Source: Ignavibacteria bacterium
GTDB lineage: Bacteria > Bacteroidota > Ignavibacteria > Ignavibacteriales > SURF-24
Assembly: GCA_025612245.1 (NCBI GenBank)
Contig: JAAXKQ010000005.1
Span: forward strand, 1-64,000
Length of the DNA stretch: 64,000 nucleotides
Direction: 5' to 3'
Shown here: positions 52,242 to 61,873 of the stretch, in pieces
Position numbering within the stretch: the stretch's first letter is position 1
Layout: each line of letters starts with the position of its first letter
Position numbers and translations under genes: made by a program
The notes under the pieces: model-generated
What the model was told of the DNA's origin: nothing
The model's database searches: none
Seen by the model: the letters and a program-made list of their open reading frames with translations, nothing else

Positions 52242-53975
52242 ATGAAATCATTAGTGTCTACGTTATTGGTTACTTTTGTGGTCTTAATTTCTGGTCTTTT
52301 GAATGTCACCTACGGAGCAAATGATACGCTTGTTGTTTATGCAAATTCGGACAAGACTCTCGACCAGATAATAAGTGCTGATGTTACAAGCGGCGGTGCA
52401 CAGGTGCACAAAGCATACAAGCTTGTTTCAACGGATACTACTTACATATTCAGTGCTGCCATTACGGCAACCTCAGATATCGCAATAGTCGGTAAGCTTG
52501 GCGCAGACGGCAGGCCTCCCTGCATTCAGCCTGACGTGCTACCGGATGCAAGTGTTCCGGGAACCCTGCTTATACTCAATGCGAATGGCATAAAAGCACG
52601 GCTGGAGAACCTCTACATTACGGGCCAGTCAATAACGGGTTCCGTAAACTCTCCAAATGCAATCGGGGTGATAATAAAAGGTGACAATGTACGCCTTGAG
52701 GTAAACAATTGCGTCTTTGAACAGTGGGATCAGTATGCGCTTAATTATCAGGGAAACATGGACAAGCTGTTCGTCTACAACACCAAATTCAGGAACATGG
52801 CTAACAGTGCCGGCCAGTGGTACGTCGGTGAAGCCGTCCGTAATTCTGGCGGAAATGGAACAGACTCCCTGGTAATGAAAAACAATACTTTCTTCTGCAT
52901 AAATGCTTATGCAGCCTGCCCGGTAACGGGAAAAATATGCAATTACTTCGAGTTCGTTCATAATGATGTTGTCTGGATGTTCAAAAATCCGTTGTTTGCT
53001 TTTAACGTTACAAAAGCAAAGATCAACGACAACATTTTCTATGCTGCATATTCTGGCGGTATCAGCAAGTCTGAATACCCATGGTGGGATCAGCTGCGCT
53101 CTCCGGAAATCGGTTCTATAATTGACCTGGATACGCTGAATGTGGCAATTGCCAAGATATTCGACTCGCAGGATTCTACAAATGCCAATGTCAGGATGCT
53201 TGCTGAAGCAAAGAGGACGGTTGAGGTAAAGAACAATGCATATTTCTGGCCCACGAAACTTACAAATTACTGGAAAGCCTGGAACGATACTGCTCATACC
53301 GACTCGATTTACACGCCAAGCTGGATGAACCAGAGAACGACAAACATGTTTGCAAATAAGACTACCTGGCCCGGCTTTACGGAATCTGGCAACCAGAATG
53401 TGGATCCGACATTCGGAGCCTCAATTGACTCTGTAATGGATAACAAACCGGAATTCGGTGTGGGATTCCTGGAGTACTTCAAAGCAGTCAGGACGGCTAA
53501 GATCTCAACCGAAGTCTGGGGCTATCACCTTCAGCACGTAGCTTCAGGCAGCAACTGGGTTCCTCAGTGGCCGCTGCCCGAGGCAAAGGACCTGAAGTAC
53601 ACCAATGCAACTCTTCTTACCGCGTCAACAGACGGAAGGCCGCTTGGTGATTTGAACTGGTTTGGTATGGTTTCCTCTGTTGAGGAGAAATACAGCAAGA
53701 CTACACCACAGAGCTTTATACTTTATGAAGCCTATCCGAATCCGTTTAACCCGTCAACCAAAATTAAATTCGAACTGCCGGAAAACGGAAACGTCACATT
53801 GAAAATATATGACATTCAGGGAAGGCTGGTTACCACGGTGCTGAACAATGAATTAAAGAACCGCGGAACTTATGAGTACAAAGTTGACATGGATAAAATG
53901 GCAAGCGGCATTTACCTCTATACACTGCAGTATAATGGCAGAATGCAGACAAAGAAAATGGCTTTATTGAAGTAG
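52242..53975 (+). CDS. secreted beta-helix protein with type IX sorting domain
   Basis: The 577-residue protein has a signal peptide (about 1-26, ending TYGA). Residues about 30-460 read as a right-handed beta-helix (ARLENLYITG, VRLEVNNCVFEQW, LVMKNNTFFCINAY, AKINDNIFYAAY), similar in layout to polysaccharide-binding or lyase-like proteins of Bacteroidota. The last 85 residues form a type IX sorting domain with AYPNPFNPSTKI and a KKMALLK end. It is probably on the cell surface and, from its place in the locus, may bind chitin or help present oligosaccharides to the receptor. No catalytic residues were identified. An excellent ribosome site, AGGAAGGGGG, precedes it, and a hairpin follows. Confidence 0.85.
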   Translation: MKSLVSTLLVTFVVLISGLLNVTYGANDTLVVYANSDKTLDQIISADVTSGGAQVHKAYKLVSTDTTYIFSAAITATSDIAIVGKLGADGRPPCIQPDVLPDASVPGTLLILNANGIKARLENLYITGQSITGSVNSPNAIGVIIKGDNVRLEVNNCVFEQWDQYALNYQGNMDKLFVYNTKFRNMANSAGQWYVGEAVRNSGGNGTDSLVMKNNTFFCINAYAACPVTGKICNYFEFVHNDVVWMFKNPLFAFNVTKAKINDNIFYAAYSGGISKSEYPWWDQLRSPEIGSIIDLDTLNVAIAKIFDSQDSTNANVRMLAEAKRTVEVKNNAYFWPTKLTNYWKAWNDTAHTDSIYTPSWMNQRTTNMFANKTTWPGFTESGNQNVDPTFGASIDSVMDNKPEFGVGFLEYFKAVRTAKISTEVWGYHLQHVASGSNWVPQWPLPEAKDLKYTNATLLTASTDGRPLGDLNWFGMVSSVEEKYSKTTPQSFILYEAYPNPFNPSTKIKFELPENGNVTLKIYDIQGRLVTTVLNNELKNRGTYEYKVDMDKMASGIYLYTLQYNGRMQTKKMALLK

Positions 53976-53997
53976 ATTAGATCATAACACTCCTTTA

Positions 53998-54025
53998 GGG
54001 GCTGCTTCAAGACAAGAAGCAGCCC
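53998..54025 (+). terminator. hairpin after the beta-helix gene
   Basis: A 10-bp perfect stem, GGGCTGCTTC (53999-54008) with GAAGCAGCCC (54016-54025), has a 7-base loop, then ATTCTTATG. It may end or weaken transcription before the permease gene. Confidence 0.65.
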
Positions 54026-54156
54026 ATTCTTATGTTGAAATTAAATTGTTTTTCGGACATAACAATTTTGGGAAATAATGACCTTAAACTTATTGACTTT
54101 GGAGATTAACCCCGGAGAGCATGCTGGAACAATAATAATCTTTTTCAGGTAGTAAA

Positions 54157-55464
54157 ATGAATAATATAACAAAGAAAACACTTAATCCTGCCTTCTGGGT
54201 GACAACGCTTTATTTTGCCGAAGGTCTCCCGTTTGTTGCAGTTGCAACGGTTTCAGTTTTAATGTATAAAGACATGGGGCTTTCCGACTCGCAGATAGCC
54301 TTTTTTACGACACTGATTGCATGGCCTTGGACGCTGAAGCCTTTGTGGGGACCAGTGCTGGAAATGTTCAAAACCAAGAAGTATTTTGTAATTGCAACAC
54401 AGTTTATTGGCGGCGTCACGTTCGGGCTACTTGCCCTGACGCTTCCGTTGCAAGGTTTTTTTAAGTATTCACTGGTCCTTTTTGCAATAATAGCCTTTAA
54501 TTCGGCCACGCACGATATTGCCGCCGACGGACTTTATATAAATGTGCTCTCGGAAAAGGAACAGGCAAAATTTGTCGGCTGGCAGGGGGCGTTTTACAAC
54601 ATTGCAAAGGTTTTTTCGCAGGGTGCGCTGGTCTATATTGCGGGCAGGCTCGAACTCAGTGCCGGTGTAACGCAAGCCTGGATGATAGTAATGGGGATAT
54701 TCGGGCTGGTTCTTCTGTGCCTGAGCCTTTATCACATGAAGGTGCTTCCGGCAGGCAAGCCTGCCGAAAGGGTAGGAAGCCTGAAAGAGGCATTTGGGAC
54801 TTTCTGGGATGTGGTCAAAACATTTTTTAAGAAAAGGAACATCTGGTGGGGCATAACATTCATAGTTTTATACAGGTTTGCCGAGGGACAGGCAGTTAAG
54901 ATTGTACCCCTTTTTCTGCGCTCAAGCCGACTGCAGGGGGGACTAGGCCTTAGCACATCCGAAATAGGGATAATCTATGGCGTATTCGGGGCAGCGGCAT
55001 TTGTGCTGGGTTCAATACTTGCGGGCTACTTTACCGCAAAGCGCGGCCTGAAAAATTCCTTGTTCACACTTGCATGTTTCTTTAACATTCCGTTTGCGGT
55101 TTATGCCTTCCTGGCAATAACCGCCCCGGAGAACTTTTTCATAATAGGCCTGGCCGTTGTATTTGAGTACTTTGGTTACGGCTTTGGCTTCGTAGGACTC
55201 ATCCTGTTTATGATGCAGCAGATTGCCCCGGGAAAATACAAGATGGCGCACTATGCGTTTGCCACAGCGCTGATGAATCTTGGATTCATGATCCCGTCGA
55301 TGATAAGCGGATTTTTATCCGACTTCCTGGGTTATAAAACCTTCTTTATATGGGTTGTTATTGCAACAATTCCTTCATTTCTGATTACCTGGCTGGTGCC
55401 TTTTACAGAACATGAGGATGAGGGCAAGACAGAAGAGCGCCTTAAGGCCAGCATTAATGAGTAA
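54157..55464 (+). CDS. AmpG-like MFS permease, probable chitobiose importer
   Basis: The 435-residue protein has about twelve membrane helices and the AmpG-type start YFAEGLPFVAVATVSVLMY (about 18-36). It also has FFTTLIAWPWTLKPLWGPVLE and the FNSATHDIAADGLYINVL block, which is very typical of AmpG muropeptide permeases. AmpG carries GlcNAc-anhydroMurNAc peptides; a relative that carries chitobiose fits this locus. It should bring the disaccharide across the inner membrane with protons. The chitobiose phosphorylase gene starts 37 bases later, so the two are likely co-transcribed. A role in peptidoglycan recycling is the alternative, but no AmpD/NagZ genes are near. Confidence 0.88.
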   Translation: MNNITKKTLNPAFWVTTLYFAEGLPFVAVATVSVLMYKDMGLSDSQIAFFTTLIAWPWTLKPLWGPVLEMFKTKKYFVIATQFIGGVTFGLLALTLPLQGFFKYSLVLFAIIAFNSATHDIAADGLYINVLSEKEQAKFVGWQGAFYNIAKVFSQGALVYIAGRLELSAGVTQAWMIVMGIFGLVLLCLSLYHMKVLPAGKPAERVGSLKEAFGTFWDVVKTFFKKRNIWWGITFIVLYRFAEGQAVKIVPLFLRSSRLQGGLGLSTSEIGIIYGVFGAAAFVLGSILAGYFTAKRGLKNSLFTLACFFNIPFAVYAFLAITAPENFFIIGLAVVFEYFGYGFGFVGLILFMMQQIAPGKYKMAHYAFATALMNLGFMIPSMISGFLSDFLGYKTFFIWVVIATIPSFLITWLVPFTEHEDEGKTEERLKASINE

Positions 55465-55501
55465 AATAATTTAAGACTGAATAAATTTCAGGAGATATAT
55501 A

Positions 55502-57904
55502 ATGAATTACGGTTATTTTGATGACTTGAACAGGGAATATGTTATTGAGCGCCCTGATGTTCCGGTCTCCTGGACCAACTATCTGGGGGTAGAGGATTTC
55601 TGTACGGTAATTTCGCACAATGCAGGCGGCTATTCTTTTTATAAATCACCCGAGCACCACAGGATCACGCGCTTCCGGCAGAATGGAATTCCGCTCGACC
55701 GTCCCGGACATTACGTTTACATACGCGACGATGAAACGGGAGAGTTCTGGACGGTATCATGGCAGCCCGTGGGAAAAGATTTTACGAAAGCCAAATATAT
55801 AACCAGGCACGGGTTGTCTTATTCAAAGTTTCAGTGCAACTATAACGGCATAGAAGCCGAACAGCTTGTGTTTGTGCCTTTAGGGGAGGATATGGAGCTC
55901 TGGGACCTCAGCATTAAAAATGCTGGCAACAAGGAGCGGAAGCTGAGCGTATTCAGCTACGTGGAATTTTCTTATCATCATGTTGAAATAGATAATCAGA
56001 ACCTGCAGATGAGCCTTTATGCAAGCGGTTCAAATTATAAAGATGGCATAATTGAATACGACTTTTTTTATGAGCCGTGGACGTATCACTTCTTTGCCTC
56101 CAGCTTTGAGCCCGATAGCTTTGACGCCGTTCGCGACACTTTTATCGGCAGCTATCATAGCGAGACAAACCCCGTGGCAGTTGAAAACGGAATATGCAGT
56201 AACTCTTCAGAACTCGGAGGCAACCACTGTGCTTCACTTCATAAGAAGCTGAGGCTTGAGGCGGGTGAGGATATAAGGCTCATTTTTATGCTTGGCGTCG
56301 GCTCCAGGGAAGAAAAGGGATACGCTGCCAAGGAAAAGTACACGAGAAAGGAAAATGTGGATGAAGCCTTCCGGAAGCTGAAAGAATACTGGGATAGTAA
56401 GCTTGCCATATTCCAGTGCTCCACTCCTCACGCCGGAATGAACACGATGATAAATATCTGGACGCTTTACCAGGCAGAAGTTTGCGTAATATGGTCGAGG
56501 TTTGCCTCATTTATTGAAGTCGGTGGGCGCGTTGGCCTGGGCTACCGCGATACATCTCAGGATGTTATGGGGGTTGTACATACAAATCCGAAAAAGACCA
56601 GGGAAAGAATAATACAGCTTTTAAGGGGGCATACCTCTATGGGCTTCGGGCTTCACCTCTTTGACCCGAACGTATTTGAGCCCGAGGAAGACAAGCTGCC
56701 CGGAGTCAAGCTGCCTACTGTGGTTCCGACACCAAGCCCGCAGGATATAATCCACGGCATTAAGGACGTGTGTTCCGATGACGCACTCTGGCTCGTTGCC
56801 TCAATATGCGAGTGGATAGTTGAAACCGGCGACTTTGAGTTCTTTAATTATGTGGTCCCATACGCAGATAAAGGCGAAGGAAGCGTTTATGAGCACCTGA
56901 AAAAGATACTGGACTTTTCTGCCGAGTACGTCGGGAAAAACGGCATCTGCCAGGGCTTAAGAGCAGACTGGAACGACTGCCTTAACCTGGGTGGCGGCGA
57001 AAGTGCAATGGTTTCTTTTATGCATTACTGGGCAATTAGTATTTTCCTTTCGGCGGCAAGGAAACTCGGGCGTGAGGATGACGTCAAAAAGTATACTGAA
57101 ATGGCAGAGAAAGTCAACGAGGCCTGCCAGAGGGAGCTCTGGGATGGTGAATGGTATTTAAGGGGATTTACAAAAAAAGGGATCAAGATAGGTACCAGTA
57201 AAACAGAGGAAGGGAAGATATTCCTGAATTCACAGAGCTGGGCCGTATATTCAGGCGTGGCAGATGCGGAAAGGGGAGTTAAATGTATGGATGCCGTCGA
57301 CAGGTACCTTTCCTCCAGGTACGGGCTTCACCTCGTCTGGCCGGCGTATTCAAAGCCTGACGATGACATAGGCTATATTACCAGGGTATACAAGGGCATA
57401 AAAGAAAACGGATCCATTTTCAGCCATCCAAACCCATGGGCCGTTATTGCGGAATGCAAGCTCGGGCGCGGAAGCCGTGCAATGAAATTCTATGATGCAA
57501 TACTTCCTTATAACCAAAACGACATTATTGAAACCAGGCAGGCTGAACCATATTCATATTGTCAGTTTATAATGGGACGGGACCACACGGCTTTCGGAAG
57601 GGCACGCCATCCATGGCTTACCGGGACGGCAGGATGGTTCTATACGGCGGTTACCAAGTACATACTTGGAATAAGGCCGGATTACGACAGCCTTGTAGTT
57701 GACCCGTGCATTCCCGGGGACTGGCCGGGCTTTGAGGTTAAAAGAAAGTGGAGAGGCGCTCTTTATAAGATAAAAGTTCAAAATCCCGATGGGGTTGAAA
57801 AGGGAGTTAAATGCATCACGCTTAATGGAAAGACCATTGAAGGACCAATCCCTGTTCAGCCTGAAGGAACTGAAAATGAAATTGAAGTTACTATGGGCAA
57901 GTAA
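55502..57904 (+). CDS. chbP: GH94 N,N'-diacetylchitobiose phosphorylase
   Basis: The 800-residue protein matches the Vibrio-type chitobiose phosphorylase along its length: MNYGYFDDLNREYVI, TVISHNAGGYSFY, FIEVGGRVGLGYRDT, QGLRADWNDCLNLGGGES, FSHPNPWA and GRDHTAFGRARHPWLTGT, each close to the family pattern. Asp492 in DWNDCLN falls at the same number as the general acid I recall for the Vibrio proteolyticus enzyme. It splits chitobiose with phosphate into GlcNAc-1-phosphate and GlcNAc in the cytosol, saving an ATP. Length is normal and there is no signal peptide. Cellobiose phosphorylase is a less likely alternative, given the chitinase next door. Confidence 0.93.
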   Translation: MNYGYFDDLNREYVIERPDVPVSWTNYLGVEDFCTVISHNAGGYSFYKSPEHHRITRFRQNGIPLDRPGHYVYIRDDETGEFWTVSWQPVGKDFTKAKYITRHGLSYSKFQCNYNGIEAEQLVFVPLGEDMELWDLSIKNAGNKERKLSVFSYVEFSYHHVEIDNQNLQMSLYASGSNYKDGIIEYDFFYEPWTYHFFASSFEPDSFDAVRDTFIGSYHSETNPVAVENGICSNSSELGGNHCASLHKKLRLEAGEDIRLIFMLGVGSREEKGYAAKEKYTRKENVDEAFRKLKEYWDSKLAIFQCSTPHAGMNTMINIWTLYQAEVCVIWSRFASFIEVGGRVGLGYRDTSQDVMGVVHTNPKKTRERIIQLLRGHTSMGFGLHLFDPNVFEPEEDKLPGVKLPTVVPTPSPQDIIHGIKDVCSDDALWLVASICEWIVETGDFEFFNYVVPYADKGEGSVYEHLKKILDFSAEYVGKNGICQGLRADWNDCLNLGGGESAMVSFMHYWAISIFLSAARKLGREDDVKKYTEMAEKVNEACQRELWDGEWYLRGFTKKGIKIGTSKTEEGKIFLNSQSWAVYSGVADAERGVKCMDAVDRYLSSRYGLHLVWPAYSKPDDDIGYITRVYKGIKENGSIFSHPNPWAVIAECKLGRGSRAMKFYDAILPYNQNDIIETRQAEPYSYCQFIMGRDHTAFGRARHPWLTGTAGWFYTAVTKYILGIRPDYDSLVVDPCIPGDWPGFEVKRKWRGALYKIKVQNPDGVEKGVKCITLNGKTIEGPIPVQPEGTENEIEVTMGK

Positions 57905-57921
57905 AAAAAATGCGGAGCATT

Positions 57922-59535
57922 ATGAAGTCATTTCCTGCAATATTGTTGCTTTCGGTATTTATAATGCATGTCCCCATAAAGGCACAGCAGGTGAAGGAAA
58001 TCATTGCCTATTATCCTGAGTGGGGAGCCGAGAACCTCCGATATACTGTAAAGGACCTTGAGAAAAGCGGAGCGGCAGATAAACTTACCACGATCATGTA
58101 TGCTTTCTGCTACCCGGCACCCGACAGTATGGGTAACATTGTTCCTATGTTTATGAATGCTTATGCGGCTTACCAGCAGCCTTATTCGGCCGGGATGAGC
58201 ATTGACAGCGTTGCCGACGACAGCGCAAAAGGGCAGGTGCTGATGGGGCAGTTTAACCAGCTGAAGAAACTTAAAGCCCGTTACCCCCGGCTCAGAGTGA
58301 TGATATCAATTGGCGGCTGGACGGGCTCGGTTTATTTTTCAGATGCTGCACTTACAAAGGAAGCGAGGGAGAAATTTGTTGACGCAGTTATCGACAGGTA
58401 CATCCTGGGTGACCTGCCCGTTGTGGAAAACGGAGCAGGAGGCAAAGGCGCTGCCAAAGGGGTTTTTGACGGGATTGACATCGATTGGGAATACCCCATA
58501 GCGGGCGGCAATGAAGGAATCCATAATAATCCCGCCGATAACGATAACTGTACGGAGATGCTTGCACTTTTCAGGAAGAAACTTGATGAGGTAAGACCGG
58601 GGCTACTGCTGACTGCCGCGGTTCCAACCGCATCCAGGCTCGTGCACAACTTTAACGTCAATAAGGACCAGGAGTACCTGGACTGGTACAATGTAATGAC
58701 CTATGACCTCAGGAGCTCATGGAGCAGTGTAACAGGCCACCACACAAACCTGTTTTCGACATTAAGCGCTTTGCTGCCGGATGGGATGAAGGAATCTATG
58801 GACTATGCAGTCCGTTTATTCCGGGATTCTCTGGGGGTTGCAAATAAAAAGATTGTCCCCGGAGCAGCTTTCTATGGAAGGGGCTGGATCACTAAAGATA
58901 CAATAAACTGTGGCCTCTACAGGCAGGGGACGGTTGCACCGGGAGTGCATGAGAGCGGGTACAATTACTATTCCGATCTATCAAAGCTCCTGCAAAATGA
59001 CTACTGCTACAGGTGGGATGACCTCGCCATGGCGCCAACAATATTTGACCATAAAAGCAAGGCGTTCTGGACGTTTGATGACCCGAAGTCGGTTGCGCTT
59101 AAGTCACGGTACGTAGATGCATACGACTTAAGGGGCATTATGTTCTGGGAAATAAGCGGCGACGACTCAACGGGAAGCCTCTTAAATGCTATCTACAGAG
59201 CCGACATGATGGTTGATGCTTCGACGGTGAACCTGAAGGCAAAGTATGAAGGGACGGATAAGGTCAGGGAGATTAAAATTACGAGTCCCGTCAGTTCTGC
59301 TAATTTAACCCAAGGCACAAGCCTGGTCATTACGACCGATGGAATCAGTAACGCGGACAAGCTGATAAAAGTGGAATTCTTTGTGGACAATAAATATCTG
59401 GGATCCGATACAAATGTGCCATTTAGCTGGGCCTGGTTTAATATTTCCAAAGGGCAGCACGAGTTAAGCGTGGTTGGAACTGATGCCAGGGGCCGAAAGG
59501 TAAATTCTGACAAAGTAATTGTAAAAGTTGAGTAA
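57922..59535 (+). CDS. secreted GH18 chitinase with C-terminal Ig-like domain
   Basis: The start is placed at ATG 57922, where GCGGAG lies upstream and a signal peptide follows (MKSFPAILLLSVFIMHVPIKA). The product has 537 residues. The GH18 barrel (about 25-430) shows SIGGWTGS and the catalytic DGIDIDWEYP with Glu190 as acid. NVMTYDLRSSW and FWEISGDD complete the site. Residues about 445-537 form an Ig-like domain (IKITSPVSSANLTQGTSL...), often used for substrate contact. It cleaves chitin, probably releasing chitobiose, outside the cytoplasm. It starts 17 bases after chbP, so the two are co-transcribed. It lacks a type IX sorting domain, so it may stay in the periplasm and act on imported oligomers. 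Confidence 0.93.
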   Translation: MKSFPAILLLSVFIMHVPIKAQQVKEIIAYYPEWGAENLRYTVKDLEKSGAADKLTTIMYAFCYPAPDSMGNIVPMFMNAYAAYQQPYSAGMSIDSVADDSAKGQVLMGQFNQLKKLKARYPRLRVMISIGGWTGSVYFSDAALTKEAREKFVDAVIDRYILGDLPVVENGAGGKGAAKGVFDGIDIDWEYPIAGGNEGIHNNPADNDNCTEMLALFRKKLDEVRPGLLLTAAVPTASRLVHNFNVNKDQEYLDWYNVMTYDLRSSWSSVTGHHTNLFSTLSALLPDGMKESMDYAVRLFRDSLGVANKKIVPGAAFYGRGWITKDTINCGLYRQGTVAPGVHESGYNYYSDLSKLLQNDYCYRWDDLAMAPTIFDHKSKAFWTFDDPKSVALKSRYVDAYDLRGIMFWEISGDDSTGSLLNAIYRADMMVDASTVNLKAKYEGTDKVREIKITSPVSSANLTQGTSLVITTDGISNADKLIKVEFFVDNKYLGSDTNVPFSWAWFNISKGQHELSVVGTDARGRKVNSDKVIVKVE

Positions 59536-59566
59536 GCCTCCCGCATACTAAGCGTACTCAAACTTA

Positions 59567-59592
59567 CCCGCCGGGAGTATAAACCCGGCGGG
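59567..59592. terminator. hairpin between chitinase and alcohol dehydrogenase genes
   Basis: A 9-bp perfect stem, CCCGCCGGG (59567-59575) with CCCGGCGGG (59584-59592), has an 8-base loop. It lies between two convergent genes. No T tract. Confidence 0.6.
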
Positions 59593-59615
59593 ATCAAAGA
59601 TAGAGCAATTGCAGT

Positions 59616-60794
59616 TTATTTATAAGCGTTTTTTATTATCGAGACAGTTTCCTGAAATGAAAGTGGATAAGGATCGACTGCGAAAAGTTTCCCCATGGTT
59701 TCCCTTGCATTTTTAGCCGCAGTTTCCATCTCGGAGGCTTTAATTCCAAATTGCGACATTTTAAGTTCACTCACGCCGCAGACTTCCTGCAATTCCTTAA
59801 GCGCCTCGATGAAACGGCATGCACCTTCTTCTGCTGTCAGGCCCTTTATATCCCTGCCCATTGCATCCGCCATTTGTGAGAGCTTTTCGGGAACATGCTT
59901 CATGAAGAACGAGAAATATGAAACCGAAAGCATTATGAGCCCTGCTCCATGAGGAAGTTCGGGATGCAGTGCGCTAAGGGCGTGCTCCATGGAATGCTCT
60001 GAAGTGCAGTTGGAAGTTGATTCAACCATGCCAGAAAGAGTATTTGCAAGAGCGACATTTGTGCGTGCTTCAAGATTGTTCCCGTTTTTAACGGCCGCGG
60101 GCAGATACTGGCTTAAAAGTCCGATGCTTCTGAGTGCAAGTATGTCGCTTAAGGGAGTTGCAGTTTTGGCAATAAAACCCTCTGCGGCGTGAAAGAAGGC
60201 ATCAAAACCCTGGTATGCCGTTAGGTGAGGCGGAATTGATATCATCAGTTCCGGGTCCACAATTGAAAGGCAGGGGAAAGTATCGGGCGTTCCAAAGCCA
60301 ATCTTTTCATTGCGCTCTTCGTGGGTAATTACGCTCCATGGGTCCGCTTCGGTGCCTGTTCCGGCAGTAGTAGTAACCGCAACAATTGGAAGCGCTCCGT
60401 TTAGGACCGGTTTGCTCTTGCCACTTCCGCCATTGATGTAATCCCAATAGTCACCCGGGTTTTTTACCATTACGGCGATGCTTTTTGCGCTGTCTATGGA
60501 GCTTCCGCCGCCCAGTCCCAGGATGAAATCGCAATTATTTTCCTTTGCCATTGCCGCACCTTCCATGACGTGGCGGCGGATTGGGTTCGGGAGTATTCTG
60601 TCGAAGACGACCGCTTCGGTGCCATTTCTTTTAAGCAGTTCGACTACTCTATCCAGGTAGCCGTACTTTTTCATGGAAGAACCACCGGAGATGACGATCA
60701 AGGCTTTCTTCCCGGGGAGCTTTTCTGTGGAAAGCTTATCAAGCATTCCGGCTCCGAATAAAATTTTTGTTGGAATGAAATACTGAAAATTCAT
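59616..60794 (-). CDS. iron-containing alcohol dehydrogenase
   Basis: The 392-residue protein is a type III alcohol dehydrogenase. It has the NAD-binding GLGGGSSIDSAK (about 93-104) and a metal site made of Asp198, His202, His267 and His282 (GFDAFFHAAEG and EHSMEHALSALHPELPHG cut to their ligands). The FGAGMLDKL start and TTTAGTGTEAD block fit the 1,3-propanediol/butanol dehydrogenase branch. It should interconvert an alcohol and an aldehyde with NAD(P)H in the cytosol. It is a single gene with AAGGAG upstream and converges on the chitinase. Substrate unknown; a link to lactaldehyde or fermentative alcohols is possible. Confidence 0.92.
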   Translation of the reverse strand: MNFQYFIPTKILFGAGMLDKLSTEKLPGKKALIVISGGSSMKKYGYLDRVVELLKRNGTEAVVFDRILPNPIRRHVMEGAAMAKENNCDFILGLGGGSSIDSAKSIAVMVKNPGDYWDYINGGSGKSKPVLNGALPIVAVTTTAGTGTEADPWSVITHEERNEKIGFGTPDTFPCLSIVDPELMISIPPHLTAYQGFDAFFHAAEGFIAKTATPLSDILALRSIGLLSQYLPAAVKNGNNLEARTNVALANTLSGMVESTSNCTSEHSMEHALSALHPELPHGAGLIMLSVSYFSFFMKHVPEKLSQMADAMGRDIKGLTAEEGACRFIEALKELQEVCGVSELKMSQFGIKASEMETAAKNARETMGKLFAVDPYPLSFQETVSIIKNAYK

Positions 60795-60938
60795 TTATAT
60801 GAGCTCCTTTAATATTTTAGGTTACAGTGGAAATAAATTCCGCCCGGGGAAATTTACAAATTTTAGCGCGCAATTCGTAAAAGAATGAGCTCGGGGGAGA
60901 GAAAAATTATTATGTGGGTAAAAGCCTTAAGTAAGGGC

Positions 60939-60957
60939 GGCTGTCAAAGGGACAGCC
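60939..60957. terminator. hairpin after the methyltransferase gene
   Basis: A 7-bp perfect stem, GGCTGTC (60939-60945) with GACAGCC (60951-60957), has a 5-base loop, 22 bases past the minus-strand stop at 60979. Confidence 0.5.
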
Positions 60958-60978
60958 ACCCATAAAATCTGAGAGCAG

Positions 60979-61794
60979 TTAGAATTTCAAGTGCACCATA
61001 TACATCATCTTGTAATGGTCCGCCAGGCTTGAAATTATTTTATTTTTCACTGACAGGCCTTTTTTCATTCCCTTATACATCAGATATTGTTCAGCGGATT
61101 TAAGCTTAATGTCCCACTGCCTGATCTCGGAGGCATCGGGAAGTGCCCACTTCATAAAGGATTTTTCGTCGAGACCAACTTTCTTAATCAGCTGCTCATT
61201 GGCAGCCTTGAGTCCGACGGGGGAGGCCGCGTCAAAAATAAAATCGCTGTCCGGGAAGAAAGACGCGAGGCTACGGAAAATCTGTTTTACTTCCTGCTCA
61301 TTAAAATAATAGAGCACTCCGGCAGCCATGAAAAGAACGCCGTTGCCGGCCCGGATTTCCGGGAACCAGCTTTCATCCAGGAATGAAGAGCTGATGAATT
61401 TTCTCCTGGGTGTTTCCGGAATAAATCTCCGCCTTAACTCAATTACGTCAGGCAGGTCCAGCTCGTACCACATTAGCTTTCCGTTATCAACCCTGTCGAA
61501 GGTTGTATCCAGACCGCAGCCGGCGTTTACAATTGAAGCCTCAGGATGCACCCGAAGGAACTCTTTGATTGTCCTGTCGATATGAATGCTTCGGCATATC
61601 CATTCGAACTGAGTGACGTCCTGTACGTTTAATGCCATCCTGGAAAAATCATAATCGATCTTACTGATAATTTCTTCGGCTGTTTCATCCCGCAGCAAAG
61701 GTTTTTGCTTTCTTGTCTCAATTGCTCTTCCCCACAGGGGAAGGAGTAAAGTTAGCTGCACACTGCCTAATTCGACCGACATTTTTCCCGACAT
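60979..61794 (-). CDS. leucine carboxyl methyltransferase family O-methyltransferase
   Basis: The 271-residue protein has the family's SAM motif, SIVNAGCGLDTTFDRV (about 87-102), followed by MWYELDLPDVIELRR, the aspartate-rich segment of LCM/TcmP-type enzymes. YYFNEQEVKQIF is also characteristic. It should methylate a carboxylate or hydroxyl group of a small molecule; related enzymes act in polyketide tailoring. The N terminus (GSVQLTLLLPLWGRAIETRK) is typical of this branch. It is cytosolic. GGAGAGG lies before the start. It is 79 bases downstream of the GIY-YIG fusion gene on the same strand and could be co-transcribed with it. Confidence 0.88.
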   Translation of the reverse strand: MSGKMSVELGSVQLTLLLPLWGRAIETRKQKPLLRDETAEEIISKIDYDFSRMALNVQDVTQFEWICRSIHIDRTIKEFLRVHPEASIVNAGCGLDTTFDRVDNGKLMWYELDLPDVIELRRRFIPETPRRKFISSSFLDESWFPEIRAGNGVLFMAAGVLYYFNEQEVKQIFRSLASFFPDSDFIFDAASPVGLKAANEQLIKKVGLDEKSFMKWALPDASEIRQWDIKLKSAEQYLMYKGMKKGLSVKNKIISSLADHYKMMYMVHLKF

Positions 61795-61873
61795 TGGCGC
61801 CTCTCCGGATTATTTTTGTGTGAGAGCCTGCTTTAGTTAAGCAAAAAAAAATCAGGAACCCTCTGGGAAAAGC

